This document shows, piece by piece, positions 42,224-50,152 of a stretch of DNA of 64,000 bases. Source of the DNA: Kineosporia rhizophila (GTDB taxonomy: Bacteria; Actinomycetota; Actinomycetes; Actinomycetales; Kineosporiaceae); assembly GCF_021277265.1 (NCBI RefSeq), contig NZ_JAJSOH010000019.1, positions 1 through 64,000 on the forward strand, read 5' to 3'. A model generated the notes under the pieces. It ran no database searches. It saw only the letters and a program-made list of their open reading frames with translations, and had not been told where the DNA came from. Numbering within the stretch: position 1 is the stretch's first letter; each line of letters begins with the position of its first letter. The position numbers and the translations under genes are program-made.

Positions 42224-43000
42224 TCAGGCGGCGGGCAGCTGCTTGGCGCCCTTCTGGACCTTGGTGGAGATCTTGATGCCGGAGTCGACCAGGCGGTGCC
42301 CGAAAATGTCGGTGATCCGGATCTTCTTGCCGCAGCCGACGCCCTTGGGCGACTCGAAGTAGTTGTACTCCTTGCGAGCCAGGTTGACCCAGCCACTGGC
42401 CGTCTTCAGTTCGAGCTTCTTGATCGGGTTGCGGTGGTTGCGCACCTGCACCCCGCACCACCACTTGGTCGAGCCGTCCTTGTACACGTAGCTCACCGGG
42501 CCGGCCGGCTTGGGCGTGACCAGCTTCCAGGTCACGTTGATCTGACCGGTCACCGGATCGGCGAGCTTGGCGAACGCCTCACGGGAGAGGTCGAGCTGGT
42601 GCAGGCGGCAGTCGCCGGGGCACAGGTCGACGATCTTGACCCGGATGCTGTTGCCCTTGGGGCCGGTCACCTTCAGGAAGGCCCCGCACATCTGCGAGTT
42701 CTGGTACTCGCTGGTGTTGAGCGCGGCCACCATCATGTTCTTGGACTTGGGATAGCTGCAGGCGCCGGTTCCGTCGGCGTCGTAGTGCGTGGCCACACCC
42801 TTGTACTTCTTGGTCGGCGACACGGCCTGCTGGGTGAGGGTGCCGGCCTTACTGGTCGTGCTGGTCGTGCCGGTCGTACTCGTGGTGCTGGTCGTGCTGG
42901 CGGCGGTGGGGTTGGCCGCGGAGCTGGACTGGGCCACGTACACCCCGGAGCCGACGACGAGGGCGAGCGCGGCCGCAGCGACGGCGGCCTGGATCTTCAT
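42224..43000 (-). CDS. Bacterial expansin (EXLX1 type)
   Basis: A 258-residue exported, non-hydrolytic wall-loosening protein. From the ATG at 43000 it has a signal-anchor or signal peptide (VAAAALALVVGSGVYVAQ) and a Ser/Thr-rich spacer. Domain 1 is a double-psi beta-barrel (KGVATHYDADGTGACSY, SQMCGAFLKVTGP, IVDLCPGDC, LDLSREAFAKLADP) with the conserved Asp of VDLCPGDC. Domain 2 resembles CBM63 with surface aromatics (STKWWCGVQVRNHRNPIKKLEL, KEYNYFESPKGVG). Expansins aid cellulase action on plant walls, matching the GH genes in the window. A TTG start at 43066 is less likely. Confidence 0.88.
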   Translation of the reverse strand: MKIQAAVAAAALALVVGSGVYVAQSSSAANPTAASTTSTTSTTGTTSTTSKAGTLTQQAVSPTKKYKGVATHYDADGTGACSYPKSKNMMVAALNTSEYQNSQMCGAFLKVTGPKGNSIRVKIVDLCPGDCRLHQLDLSREAFAKLADPVTGQINVTWKLVTPKPAGPVSYVYKDGSTKWWCGVQVRNHRNPIKKLELKTASGWVNLARKEYNYFESPKGVGCGKKIRITDIFGHRLVDSGIKISTKVQKGAKQLPAA

Positions 43001-43152
43001 TCGGGACACGGTCGGGATTTTGGCGCATGTTGCCTCAGGTGGGCGTTCTGTCCCGGTTAAGAACAAACCTGATTGTGGACGTCGGTGGCGGGCTCGCGCG
43101 GTTCTCGTGCGTTGCGCGAGCTACCGGAGTCACTACACACGGATCGACTGGC

Positions 43153-44364
43153 TCAGCAGGGCCAGCCTCCCAGCCAGGAACGGGTGACCGCCAGCAGCGC
43201 CCGCACGGCGAACGGCACGGCCTGTTCGGGATCGGGGGCGAAGTGCGGCGAGTGCCCGGACCGGGCCTGCGGGGAGGTCACGGCGGGCGCGGTGGCGATG
43301 CCGAAGAGCCAGAAGGCGGAGGGGATGCCGTAGTGGGCGGCGAGGTTGCCGAAGTCCTCGGAGCCGAGCATGGGCGGCATTTCTTCGTAGGTGCCGAACT
43401 CCTGCTCGAGCACCGCCTGCACTCGGGCGAGCGTGGCCTCGTCGTTGACGTTCAGGGGGAAGGGGTTGAACACCTCGATCTCGTGCTCCAGGCGCTCGGT
43501 GGCGGCGACGCCTGCGGTGATGCGGCGTACGGCTGCGTCGATGGTGTCCAGCGTCTGGCTGGAGAAGGCCCGGGAGCACACGGTCACGGTCAGTTCGGCC
43601 GGGATGGCGTTGGTGGCCTGGCCGGCGTGGACGGTGGTCGGGGTGATGACGGCCCGCTCCCCCGCTGGAAGCTCAAAGCCTGTTATCGCCTGGATGCGCA
43701 GGATCAGCTGGGCCGCGGCGGTCAGCGGGTTGGCGCTCTCGTGCGGCACCGAGGCGTGGCCGCCCGGTCCGCGCAGGGTGATCCGCCAGTTGCGCTGGCC
43801 GGCCATCAGCACGCCCGCCCGCGAACGCACGGTGCCGGCGTCGAAGTTGCCCACGTGCTGGCCGAGCAGCACCGACGGGGTGGGGTGTTCATCGAGCAGT
43901 CCGCTGGCGGCCAGCCGGGAGGCACCGGTGCCGGTCTCCTCGGCGGGCTGGGCGATCAGGACGAGCGTGCCGGACCAGTCCTGGCGGGTGGCGGCCAGCA
44001 GCCGGGCTACTCCCAGCAGGGCGGTGGTGTGCAGGTCGTGACCGCAGGCGTGCTTGGCGCCCAGCTCGGGCGGGGCGGCGTAGGGCAGGCCGGTCTGCTC
44101 AACGATCGGCAGCGCATCGAGGTCGGCACGCAGGCCCACCACCGGGCCCGCGCCGTTCTCCAGCGAGGCCACCAGCCCGGTGACCTCGGCCGAGGTGGTG
44201 ACCCGGTAACCCAGCCCGGACAGCTCCTGTGCCACCCGCCGGGTGGTGCGGACCTCCTCGAAGGCGATCTCGGGGTGGGCGTGCAGGTCCCGGTAGAAGT
44301 CCAGGAGGCCGGGCAGGATGTCGGCGAGTTGCCCGTCTTCAGTTGGGTTCGCAGGTGTCCTCAA
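43153..44364 (-). CDS. M20 family amidohydrolase/carboxypeptidase
   Basis: A metallohydrolase of about 403 residues that removes acyl groups from N-acyl amino acids or related amides. Metal and catalytic residues are in GAKHACGHDLHTT, PAEETGTGAS, LGQHV and the final HSPHFAPD. The dimerisation insert includes GPGGHASVPHESANPL. A TTG at 44364 overlapping the stop of the PIG-L gene is the best start; GTG 44415 inside that gene is an alternative. It is translationally coupled to the PIG-L deacetylase and downstream of the cysteine-rich leader, which suggests a thiol-compound substrate. Confidence 0.87.
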   Translation of the reverse strand: MRTPANPTEDGQLADILPGLLDFYRDLHAHPEIAFEEVRTTRRVAQELSGLGYRVTTSAEVTGLVASLENGAGPVVGLRADLDALPIVEQTGLPYAAPPELGAKHACGHDLHTTALLGVARLLAATRQDWSGTLVLIAQPAEETGTGASRLAASGLLDEHPTPSVLLGQHVGNFDAGTVRSRAGVLMAGQRNWRITLRGPGGHASVPHESANPLTAAAQLILRIQAITGFELPAGERAVITPTTVHAGQATNAIPAELTVTVCSRAFSSQTLDTIDAAVRRITAGVAATERLEHEIEVFNPFPLNVNDEATLARVQAVLEQEFGTYEEMPPMLGSEDFGNLAAHYGIPSAFWLFGIATAPAVTSPQARSGHSPHFAPDPEQAVPFAVRALLAVTRSWLGGWPC

Positions 44365-45176
44365 CGGTCGGTGAGCCGGTCGATGGCCCCGGCCGGGCCG
44401 CTGCGGGTGAACCACTCGACCCCGTAGGCCGAGTGCAGGCCGTCCTGCTGCAGGTGAGCGGCGTCGATCTGGCTCGAGTGCTGGCGCATGGCGGCCACTT
44501 TGGCGGCGAAGTCGCTCTCCCCGGCCTGGTAGTGCGCGCCGATGCGGGCCTTCGGCACGCCCACCGGGCCGCTGGCCCGCCCGGTGCGCCGCACCGCGTC
44601 GTTGGCGCCCAGGACCAGGTGCCGCACGTTCTGCCGGTCGAGGGTCTCGGCGTCGACGGTGGCCTCGTAGTAGCTGAGGCCTTGCTGGTTCCGGGCCACC
44701 TGGGCGGCGATCCGGTGCACGGCGACGTGGTCGGGGTGGGGGTAGATGCCGCCCTCGTCGTAGCCGACCAGGGTGTCGGCGCCGACGCGCTGCACGATCT
44801 CGCCGACCTGTTCGGCCACGGCCTGCACCGGCTGCTCGGACAGGGCCTGCCCGGGCCGGGTGGTGCCGAGCCCGGAGTCACCCCAGCCCAGGGTGACCAG
44901 CTCGTGGACGCCGAGCACGCTCGCCGCCCGCTGGAGTTCACCGGCCCGGACCCGGCCGACGTGCCGCCCCTCCCCGGCCAGATCCTGACCGGCGTGGCCG
45001 TCGGTGGCGACCACGAGCGTCACCCGGGCGCCGGCCCGGGCCAGGGCGTGCATCACTGCCCCGGTGAAGATGGCCTCGTCATCGGGGTGGGCGTGCACGA
45101 AGACGACCGAGTGCTCGCTCAGCGAGCGGGCGGGGGCAGGAACGACAGGGACGAGCGGGGCGAGCACAGCAGACAT
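44361..45176 (-). CDS. PIG-L family deacetylase
   Basis: A 271-residue zinc-dependent N-deacetylase. The zinc and catalytic motif is VHAHPDDEAIFTG near residue 30, with the second metal His in GIYPHPDHVAVHRI. The family includes MshB and Mca, which act on mycothiol intermediates and mycothiol S-conjugates, and GlcNAc-moiety deacetylases. A ribosome site GGAG precedes the ATG at 45176. The gene is 42 bases after a Cys-rich leader peptide and overlaps the M20 gene. Mca-like amidase activity followed by M20 hydrolysis of an N-acetylcysteine conjugate is a plausible inference. Confidence 0.88.
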   Translation of the reverse strand: MSAVLAPLVPVVPAPARSLSEHSVVFVHAHPDDEAIFTGAVMHALARAGARVTLVVATDGHAGQDLAGEGRHVGRVRAGELQRAASVLGVHELVTLGWGDSGLGTTRPGQALSEQPVQAVAEQVGEIVQRVGADTLVGYDEGGIYPHPDHVAVHRIAAQVARNQQGLSYYEATVDAETLDRQNVRHLVLGANDAVRRTGRASGPVGVPKARIGAHYQAGESDFAAKVAAMRQHSSQIDAAHLQQDGLHSAYGVEWFTRSGPAGAIDRLTDR

Positions 45177-45218
45177 GAGGAGGTACTCCGGCGGCGAGAA
45201 GGGTCGGTGGGCGAAGGT

Positions 45219-45281
45219 TCAGCCCCGACAACACCGCTCTGCACAGCAGAGGGTGACCACGGTCGTCGCCTGGTGGAGCAC
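45219..45281 (-). CDS. Cysteine-rich leader peptide (20 codons)
   Basis: GTG at 45281 follows GGAGG by five bases and opens a frame for MLHQATTVVTLCCAERCCRG, ending in TGA at 45219. Four of the last nine codons are Cys, three of them TGT, a codon avoided in this GC-rich genome. The peptide lies in the 5' leader of the deacetylase/M20 operon. In mycobacteria, polycysteine upstream frames mediate cysteine-responsive attenuation, and this looks like the same principle. An ATG at 45323 would give 34 residues in the same frame. Confidence 0.6.
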   Translation of the reverse strand: MLHQATTVVTLCCAERCCRG

Positions 45282-45356
45282 GCGGGCCTCCGGCTGCTCG
45301 GGGTGCGCCGCCGCACCCGTCATCTCTACTAGGTCGGTAGACTTTATCAGAACTTC

Positions 45357-46136
45357 CTAGGAACGCTCCGGTTCCAGCGCAGCCTCGGCGTCGCCGCAGG
45401 TCACGCCGTAGGCGAGCATGGTCACCGGCGAGTCGTAGCCAACGTTGCCCAGATCGGTTTCCTTGCCGTTGTCGGCCCGGGCGCCTTTCTCGCTGAGGTC
45501 GATCCGGGTGCGGATCACCCGGTCGCTGCTGTCGGCGTCGTCCTGCTTGGCGTTGAACCCGGCCAGGTAACGCTTCTTGCCCTTGGCCGGGCAGGCCACC
45601 CCGGTGCCGCGGCCGTTCATGCCCAGGTCGAAGGTGTACTGGTTGCCCTGAAGGTTGATGCTCGGCACGATCTTGCAGTCGATCACCGCGTAGAGCGCTG
45701 CGCTGTAGGCGGTGGCCAGCAGGATGATCGCGGTGCCGTCGCCCAGCCGGTTGCCGACGGCCGAGGCCTGGGCGTTCTCCACCTGGTCGGCGGTGAAACT
45801 GGTGGCGAAACTGGCCCCACTGGCGGTGCGCACACCGAGCAGCCGCTTGTCCCCCTTCAGGCCCAGCCACACCTGGTCGTCCTGCCCGTCCCCGTCCAGG
45901 TCACCGGCCAGGCCCACCCCGGCGTCGGCCGGGATGTCCACGCCGCCCACCTTGCAGCCGGCCTTGGGCTGAGCCTCGGTCTGGGTCGGGGCCTCGGCGG
46001 ACGGGGAGACATCGACCGGGGCGGCCGTGGCATCGGACACCTGCTTCACCGTGGGCTCACCGGCGCATGCGCCCAGCGCGAGCAGCCCCGCCAGGGCAAC
46101 GGCGGTCACGGCGCCTGGGCGGCAAGGGCAGAGCAT
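45357..46136 (-). CDS. Lipoprotein with FG-GAP-like repeat
   Basis: A 259-residue membrane-anchored lipoprotein. The ATG at 46136 follows GGAAGGAC. The lipobox LALGAC puts the lipidated Cys at residue 24. A Pro/Thr-rich spacer leads to a domain with AGDLDGDGQDDQVWLGLKGD, a calcium-binding FG-GAP-like loop, and later KIVPSINLQGNQYTFDLGMNGRG. Such proteins are exported and surface-associated; no enzyme activity is evident. It is upstream of and on the same strand as the deacetylase operon, but the leader peptide lies between. Confidence 0.8.
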   Translation of the reverse strand: MLCPCRPGAVTAVALAGLLALGACAGEPTVKQVSDATAAPVDVSPSAEAPTQTEAQPKAGCKVGGVDIPADAGVGLAGDLDGDGQDDQVWLGLKGDKRLLGVRTASGASFATSFTADQVENAQASAVGNRLGDGTAIILLATAYSAALYAVIDCKIVPSINLQGNQYTFDLGMNGRGTGVACPAKGKKRYLAGFNAKQDDADSSDRVIRTRIDLSEKGARADNGKETDLGNVGYDSPVTMLAYGVTCGDAEAALEPERS

Positions 46137-46264
46137 GAGGTGTCCTTCCAACGTCCGACGGTTGCGTCTGATGACGTTAGACGGTTCATGGGCAGAGGTG
46201 CCCAAAAGGGTCGAACACGCAATACCCGGCCTCGCCTACTCAGGGTCGATGGGATGTGCCGTCG

Positions 46265-47368
46265 TCAGTTGCGGGGCCCAGTCCCGACCGCAACCCCCTG
46301 CTCGATGAGCCGTCGGTACAGATCCAGATGCGCGGTCGCCGCAGCTTCCCAGGTGTGGGCCGTCGCCAGGGCGTGCCCTCTTTCGAGTCTCTCCGGGTCG
46401 GCCGGGCCGGCCAGGTCGGTCAGCAGCGCCTCGGCCAGCGCGGAGGTACCGGTCGCGAAGCGGACGGCATCGCCGAACACCTCCCGAAGGACGGGAAGGT
46501 CGCGCACGACGACCGGACGCCGGGCCGCCAGAGCTTCCATCGCCGCCAGACCGAACCCTTCAGCGGTGCTGGGGAAGGCGAAGACCGCACACGAGGCGAC
46601 CAGTTCCGGTAGATCGGGGTCCGGGACGGGGCCCAGCACATCCACTCGTACCCCCAGCGAGGAGATCAGCGCCTCCACGGTTGCCCGATAGTCCCGGTAG
46701 TCGAACAGGGTCTCCCCGCCGGCGATCAGCAGCCCCACGTCCGGCCGTTCGGACTGGACCGTGGCCATGGCTCGCACCAGGTCGGCCGTACCCTTGCGCG
46801 GCTCGATACCGCCGACGGCGAGGACGAAGTCTCCGTACTTCGACTTCCACGAACCGTCCGGCTCGGCCCCGGAGAAGCGTGCGGTGTCGACACCGTTGGG
46901 AATGACCGTTGCCTCGATGCCCCAGCCGGCCGCCAGCTCACCGGCCACCGACGACGAGACGCAGACGTGCGCGGCGGGCTGCGTGATCGCCCGCTCGTGG
47001 CAGGCAACCAGTTCCGGTGTGGTGAACGTGTCGAGGTGATGCACGGTGCGCAGGTGGCCCGGTACCGCATTGGCGCTGATGCAGTCCTGGGCGTGCACGA
47101 TGTCGTAGGTGCCCTCGAAGGCCTGGCCCAGGACTGCGATGGACCGCAGGATCCGTTGCCCCACCGACTCACCGTCACGAGCCGGGAACGGCACGGCCCG
47201 CACCTCGACCGCCGGGTCGACAGCCCGGAAGAACGTCTCGTCGCCGCCGCGGGCCAACGTCCACACCGTGACGTCCTGCCCTGACCGGGCCAGCGCCTCG
47301 GCCAGCGCCAGGGTGTGCACCACGCCCCCACGCGGGCGGGTGGAGTACGTGAGCAGGCTGATGCGCAT
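46265..47368 (-). CDS. MSMEG_0565-family glycosyltransferase (Nit1 cluster)
   Basis: A 367-residue GT4-type retaining glycosyltransferase. It opens MRISLLTYSTRPRGGVVHTL and has PNGVDTARF, VGGIEPRKG for the donor site and STAEGFGLAAMEALAARRPVV (E-x7-E motif). The features match the family repeatedly found in Nit1-type clusters (Mycobacterium smegmatis MSMEG_0565-0572). It is divergent from the other cluster genes, with two inverted repeats in the shared promoter region. It implies that the cluster product is glycosylated. Confidence 0.85.
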   Translation of the reverse strand: MRISLLTYSTRPRGGVVHTLALAEALARSGQDVTVWTLARGGDETFFRAVDPAVEVRAVPFPARDGESVGQRILRSIAVLGQAFEGTYDIVHAQDCISANAVPGHLRTVHHLDTFTTPELVACHERAITQPAAHVCVSSSVAGELAAGWGIEATVIPNGVDTARFSGAEPDGSWKSKYGDFVLAVGGIEPRKGTADLVRAMATVQSERPDVGLLIAGGETLFDYRDYRATVEALISSLGVRVDVLGPVPDPDLPELVASCAVFAFPSTAEGFGLAAMEALAARRPVVVRDLPVLREVFGDAVRFATGTSALAEALLTDLAGPADPERLERGHALATAHTWEAAATAHLDLYRRLIEQGVAVGTGPRN

Positions 47369-47408
47369 CGCACCAGGATGCGGCCCAAATGCGTTCTGCT
47401 GCAAATCT

Positions 47409-47426
47409 TGTCGCTATCAGGCGACA
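47409..47426. promoter_or_regulatory. Inverted repeat in Nit1 divergent promoter region
   Basis: TGTCGC-TATCAG-GCGACA has perfect six-base arms. It lies 41 bases from the glycosyltransferase start and could be an operator for that side of the cluster. Confidence 0.4.
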
Positions 47427-47456
47427 GACAGCAGAACGTAACGCTCGTCATCCAGA

Positions 47457-47476
47457 AGTGTTCCGGAGGAAACACT
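47457..47476. promoter_or_regulatory. Imperfect palindrome in Nit1 divergent promoter region
   Basis: AGTGTTCCGGAGGAAACACT is nearly symmetrical (one-base offset) and lies 32 bases before the flavoprotein start. No full GlnR box is visible, although Nit1 genes are described as nitrogen-starvation responsive. Confidence 0.4.
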
Positions 47477-47507
47477 CCGGCAATTTATGCGCCCTTGACT
47501 GTTCGAC

Positions 47508-48803
47508 ATGAAGGCACATGACGACCTCGCGGGGCACCTCCTCGCAGGTGGCCTGGACGGCCGGCACGTTCCGGTCGCGGTCATCGGTGGCGGCCAGGCC
47601 GGCCTCGCCGCCAGCTACTGCCTCTCGGCCGCCCAGGTCGAGCACGTCGTCCTCGAACGCCACCAGGTCGGTTTCGAATGGTCCGAAAGGCGCTGGGACA
47701 GCTTCTCTCTGGTGACGCCGAACTACCAGTGCCTGCTACCCGGGCACGAGTACTCAGCCGGCGACCCGGACGGGTTCATGGTTCGCGACGAGATCGTCGA
47801 CTACCTGCGGGACTACGCCGCCAAGACCACCCCTCCCCTGCACCAGGGGGTCGAGGTCACGCGACTGTCGCACAACGGTCACCGCTTCGAGCTGCGCACC
47901 AGCCGCGGGCGCCTCTTCGCCTCCCAGGTCGTCATCGCGACCGGCGCCTACCACCTTCCGCGAATCCCCAGGTTCGCCGAGCGTCTGCCCAGCGACATCG
48001 TGCAGATCCACTCCGCCGACTACAAGAACCCGGCCCAACTGCCCGACGGGGCGACCCTGGTCGTCGGCACCGGTCAGTCCGGGTGCCAGATCGCCGAAGA
48101 TCTGCACCTGGCAGGCCGTGTCGTGCACCTGGCCACCGGGAACGCCCCTCGTGTGGCACGCTCCTACCGTGGCCGCGACTGCATGACCTGGCTCGACGAG
48201 ATCGGCCACTACACCAAGGGCATCACCGAGTTCGCCGACCAGGAGAGCACCCGCCACAAGGTCAACCACTACGTGACCGGTCGCGACGGAGGCCGTGACC
48301 TCGACCTTCGTGTCTTCGCCCGCGACGGCATGCGCCTGCACGGGCGCCTGCGCGACATCACCGGGTCGACGGCCCATTTCGCCCAAGATCTGAAGCAGAA
48401 CCTGGACGGCGCCGACGCGGTGATGGAAGGCATCAAGGACCTCATCGACGCGTACATCGAGCGCGCGGGTCTGAACCAGCCGACGGAACAGCGTTACACG
48501 CCGGTCTGGGAGCCAGAAGCTCAGATGACCCAGCAGGTCGACCTGATCGACAGCGGCATCACTTCGGTGGTGTGGTCCACCGGGTTCGACGCCGACTACC
48601 GCTGGGTGAACCTGCCCGTCTTCGACGGCCGGGGCTATCCCACCCACCATCGCGGCGTCACCAGCATGCCGGGACTGTACGTCCTGGGTCTTCCCTGGCA
48701 GTGGACCTGGGGGTCCGGGCGCTTCCGCGGGGTCGGCGAGGACGCCCGGTACCTCACCGAGCAGATCCTGCGCACCGCCCAGAGCACCCTGCAGGTGGCA
48801 TGA
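47508..48803 (+). CDS. MSMEG_0569-family flavin-dependent oxidoreductase (Nit1 cluster)
   Basis: A 431-residue FAD/NADPH flavoprotein of the monooxygenase type. It has VAVIGGGQAGLAASYCLS for FAD at residues 22-40, VVIATGAYHLPRIPRF, and a second dinucleotide motif LVVGTGQSGCQIAEDL for NADPH. The C-terminus LPWQWTWGSGRFRGVGEDA is a family signature. It starts the rightward Nit1 operon and overlaps the amidohydrolase gene by four bases. There is no good ribosome binding site at the ATG, so the mRNA may be leaderless. Confidence 0.88.
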   Translation: MKAHDDLAGHLLAGGLDGRHVPVAVIGGGQAGLAASYCLSAAQVEHVVLERHQVGFEWSERRWDSFSLVTPNYQCLLPGHEYSAGDPDGFMVRDEIVDYLRDYAAKTTPPLHQGVEVTRLSHNGHRFELRTSRGRLFASQVVIATGAYHLPRIPRFAERLPSDIVQIHSADYKNPAQLPDGATLVVGTGQSGCQIAEDLHLAGRVVHLATGNAPRVARSYRGRDCMTWLDEIGHYTKGITEFADQESTRHKVNHYVTGRDGGRDLDLRVFARDGMRLHGRLRDITGSTAHFAQDLKQNLDGADAVMEGIKDLIDAYIERAGLNQPTEQRYTPVWEPEAQMTQQVDLIDSGITSVVWSTGFDADYRWVNLPVFDGRGYPTHHRGVTSMPGLYVLGLPWQWTWGSGRFRGVGEDARYLTEQILRTAQSTLQVA

Positions 48804-49618
48804 ACCACTGCGACGCGCACCGTCACCTCGGGGTACTGCCGGCGTTCCCCTTCTACGGTGGTCCCCCGATCCGCGCCGACGTCACTGCACGGTCCACCAT
48901 CCAGCAACTCATCGCAGATCTCGACGCCGAGAAGACCGAGCGGGCTCTGGTGATCCCCAACTACGGGGTCCCGCAGGCCGATCTCGCCTTCGGCTTCAAC
49001 GAACTCGTGGTCGAGGCCGCCCAGACCGACGACCGCATCCGGGCCGGGCTCTGGGTGTCGGCCAAGCCGCAGGACGCCGCCCTCACCGCCCAGGCCCTCG
49101 CACTCGCCGGCGAAGAGGGCGTCCGGGCGCTCAAGCTCAGTTTCCTGCTGGGCGGCCGGGTCGGTGACGACGACGTCCGGCCGGGTCTGGACGCGGTCTT
49201 CGCCGCCGCCCGGGCCCACGACCTGGTGGTGCACGTGCACACCAGTCCGGGCGGAGGCAGCGACGTCGACGAGATCGGCCGTCTCGTCGAGGACTACGCC
49301 GACGAGGTGAAACTGCACCTGGTGCATCTCGGCGGCGGGATGAGCGGGCACATGAAGCTCATCGGAGGAAGGTTCTTCGACTGGATCGAGCAGGGTAAGC
49401 AGGTCTACACCGACCTGTCCTGGGCGATCGGGTTCGCACCGCGCTGGCTGGCCCAGGAGATCGAGCGGCGCGGTGTCGGCCACGACCGGGTGCTGTTCGC
49501 CAGCGACCAGCCCTGGGGTGACTTCGAAGGTGAGTACGCCCGTCTGAAATCAGGTTTCGGGGACGGCGAGCTGGCCGACCTCGCGCTCCACGCAACGTTC
49601 ACCGAGCTCTACGAGTGA
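48800..49618 (+). CDS. Amidohydrolase-family TIM-barrel protein (Nit1 cluster)
   Basis: A 272-residue metal-dependent hydrolase. It opens MNHCDAHRHLG, the HxH metal pair, and has a later His in VVHVHTSPG and an Asp in RVLFASDQPWGDF, the last metal ligand of the amidohydrolase-2 type. It overlaps the flavoprotein gene by four bases (ATGA) and ends 11 bases before the MSMEG_0572-like gene. It probably hydrolyses or decarboxylates an intermediate of the cluster pathway. Confidence 0.82.
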   Translation: MNHCDAHRHLGVLPAFPFYGGPPIRADVTARSTIQQLIADLDAEKTERALVIPNYGVPQADLAFGFNELVVEAAQTDDRIRAGLWVSAKPQDAALTAQALALAGEEGVRALKLSFLLGGRVGDDDVRPGLDAVFAAARAHDLVVHVHTSPGGGSDVDEIGRLVEDYADEVKLHLVHLGGGMSGHMKLIGGRFFDWIEQGKQVYTDLSWAIGFAPRWLAQEIERRGVGHDRVLFASDQPWGDFEGEYARLKSGFGDGELADLALHATFTELYE

Positions 49619-49629
49619 AAGGCACGACC

Positions 49630-50142
49630 ATGACCGAACTCACCGACCTCGAGCAGCAGTCGCTCAACGAGATCCCGCACCCCTCTCTGCCCGAGGGGTC
49701 CAGCATCTACGGCGGCACCAAGGTCTTTCCCGACTACCAGGCCGAGAACGGCGAGTCGTACTTCACCCTGGTGCACGGCATCGCCCACGAGTCGTCCGTC
49801 AGCTTCGTGGCGATCCTGCAGGCCACCCGCGCCCTGCGCAAGGGCTTCGAGTCGGCCATCTACTTCTACGGCCCGGGTTCGCTCAACGCCCTCGCCACGC
49901 GTGGCTTCCCGACCACCGGCACCAGCGCCTTCCCCGGTGAGCACAACATCAACTCCTCGCTGGCCACGTTCATCAAGGAGGGTGGCAAGGTCTACTGCTG
50001 CCGCTTCGGCCTGTCCCTGCACGGCGCCCGGGAAGAGGACCTGATCGAGGGCGTCATCCCCACCCACCCCCTGGACGTGCAGGACGCGCTGATCCACTAC
50101 GCGCGCAAGGGCGCCATCATCAACTCGACCTACATGATCTGA
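49630..50142 (+). CDS. MSMEG_0572/Sll0783-family protein (Nit1 cluster)
   Basis: A 170-residue protein of the nitrogen-starvation family named after Sll0783. Diagnostic blocks are EGSSIYGGTKVFPDYQAENGESYFTLVHGIAHESSVSFVA (in segments), AIYFYGPGSLNALATRGFP and GVIPTHPLDVQDALI. The ATG at 49630 with AAAGG upstream is favoured over a coupled GTG at 49615. The biochemical role is not established. It lies between the amidohydrolase and radical SAM genes. Confidence 0.9.
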   Translation: MTELTDLEQQSLNEIPHPSLPEGSSIYGGTKVFPDYQAENGESYFTLVHGIAHESSVSFVAILQATRALRKGFESAIYFYGPGSLNALATRGFPTTGTSAFPGEHNINSSLATFIKEGGKVYCCRFGLSLHGAREEDLIEGVIPTHPLDVQDALIHYARKGAIINSTYMI

Positions 50143-50152
50143 GGATCTCGTC

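Noticed and set aside
47405..47507. GlnR box in the Nit1 promoter region
   Set aside because: A GTAAC half-site is present, but the paired GAAAC-type half-sites at six-base spacing are missing, so nitrogen control by GlnR cannot be claimed.
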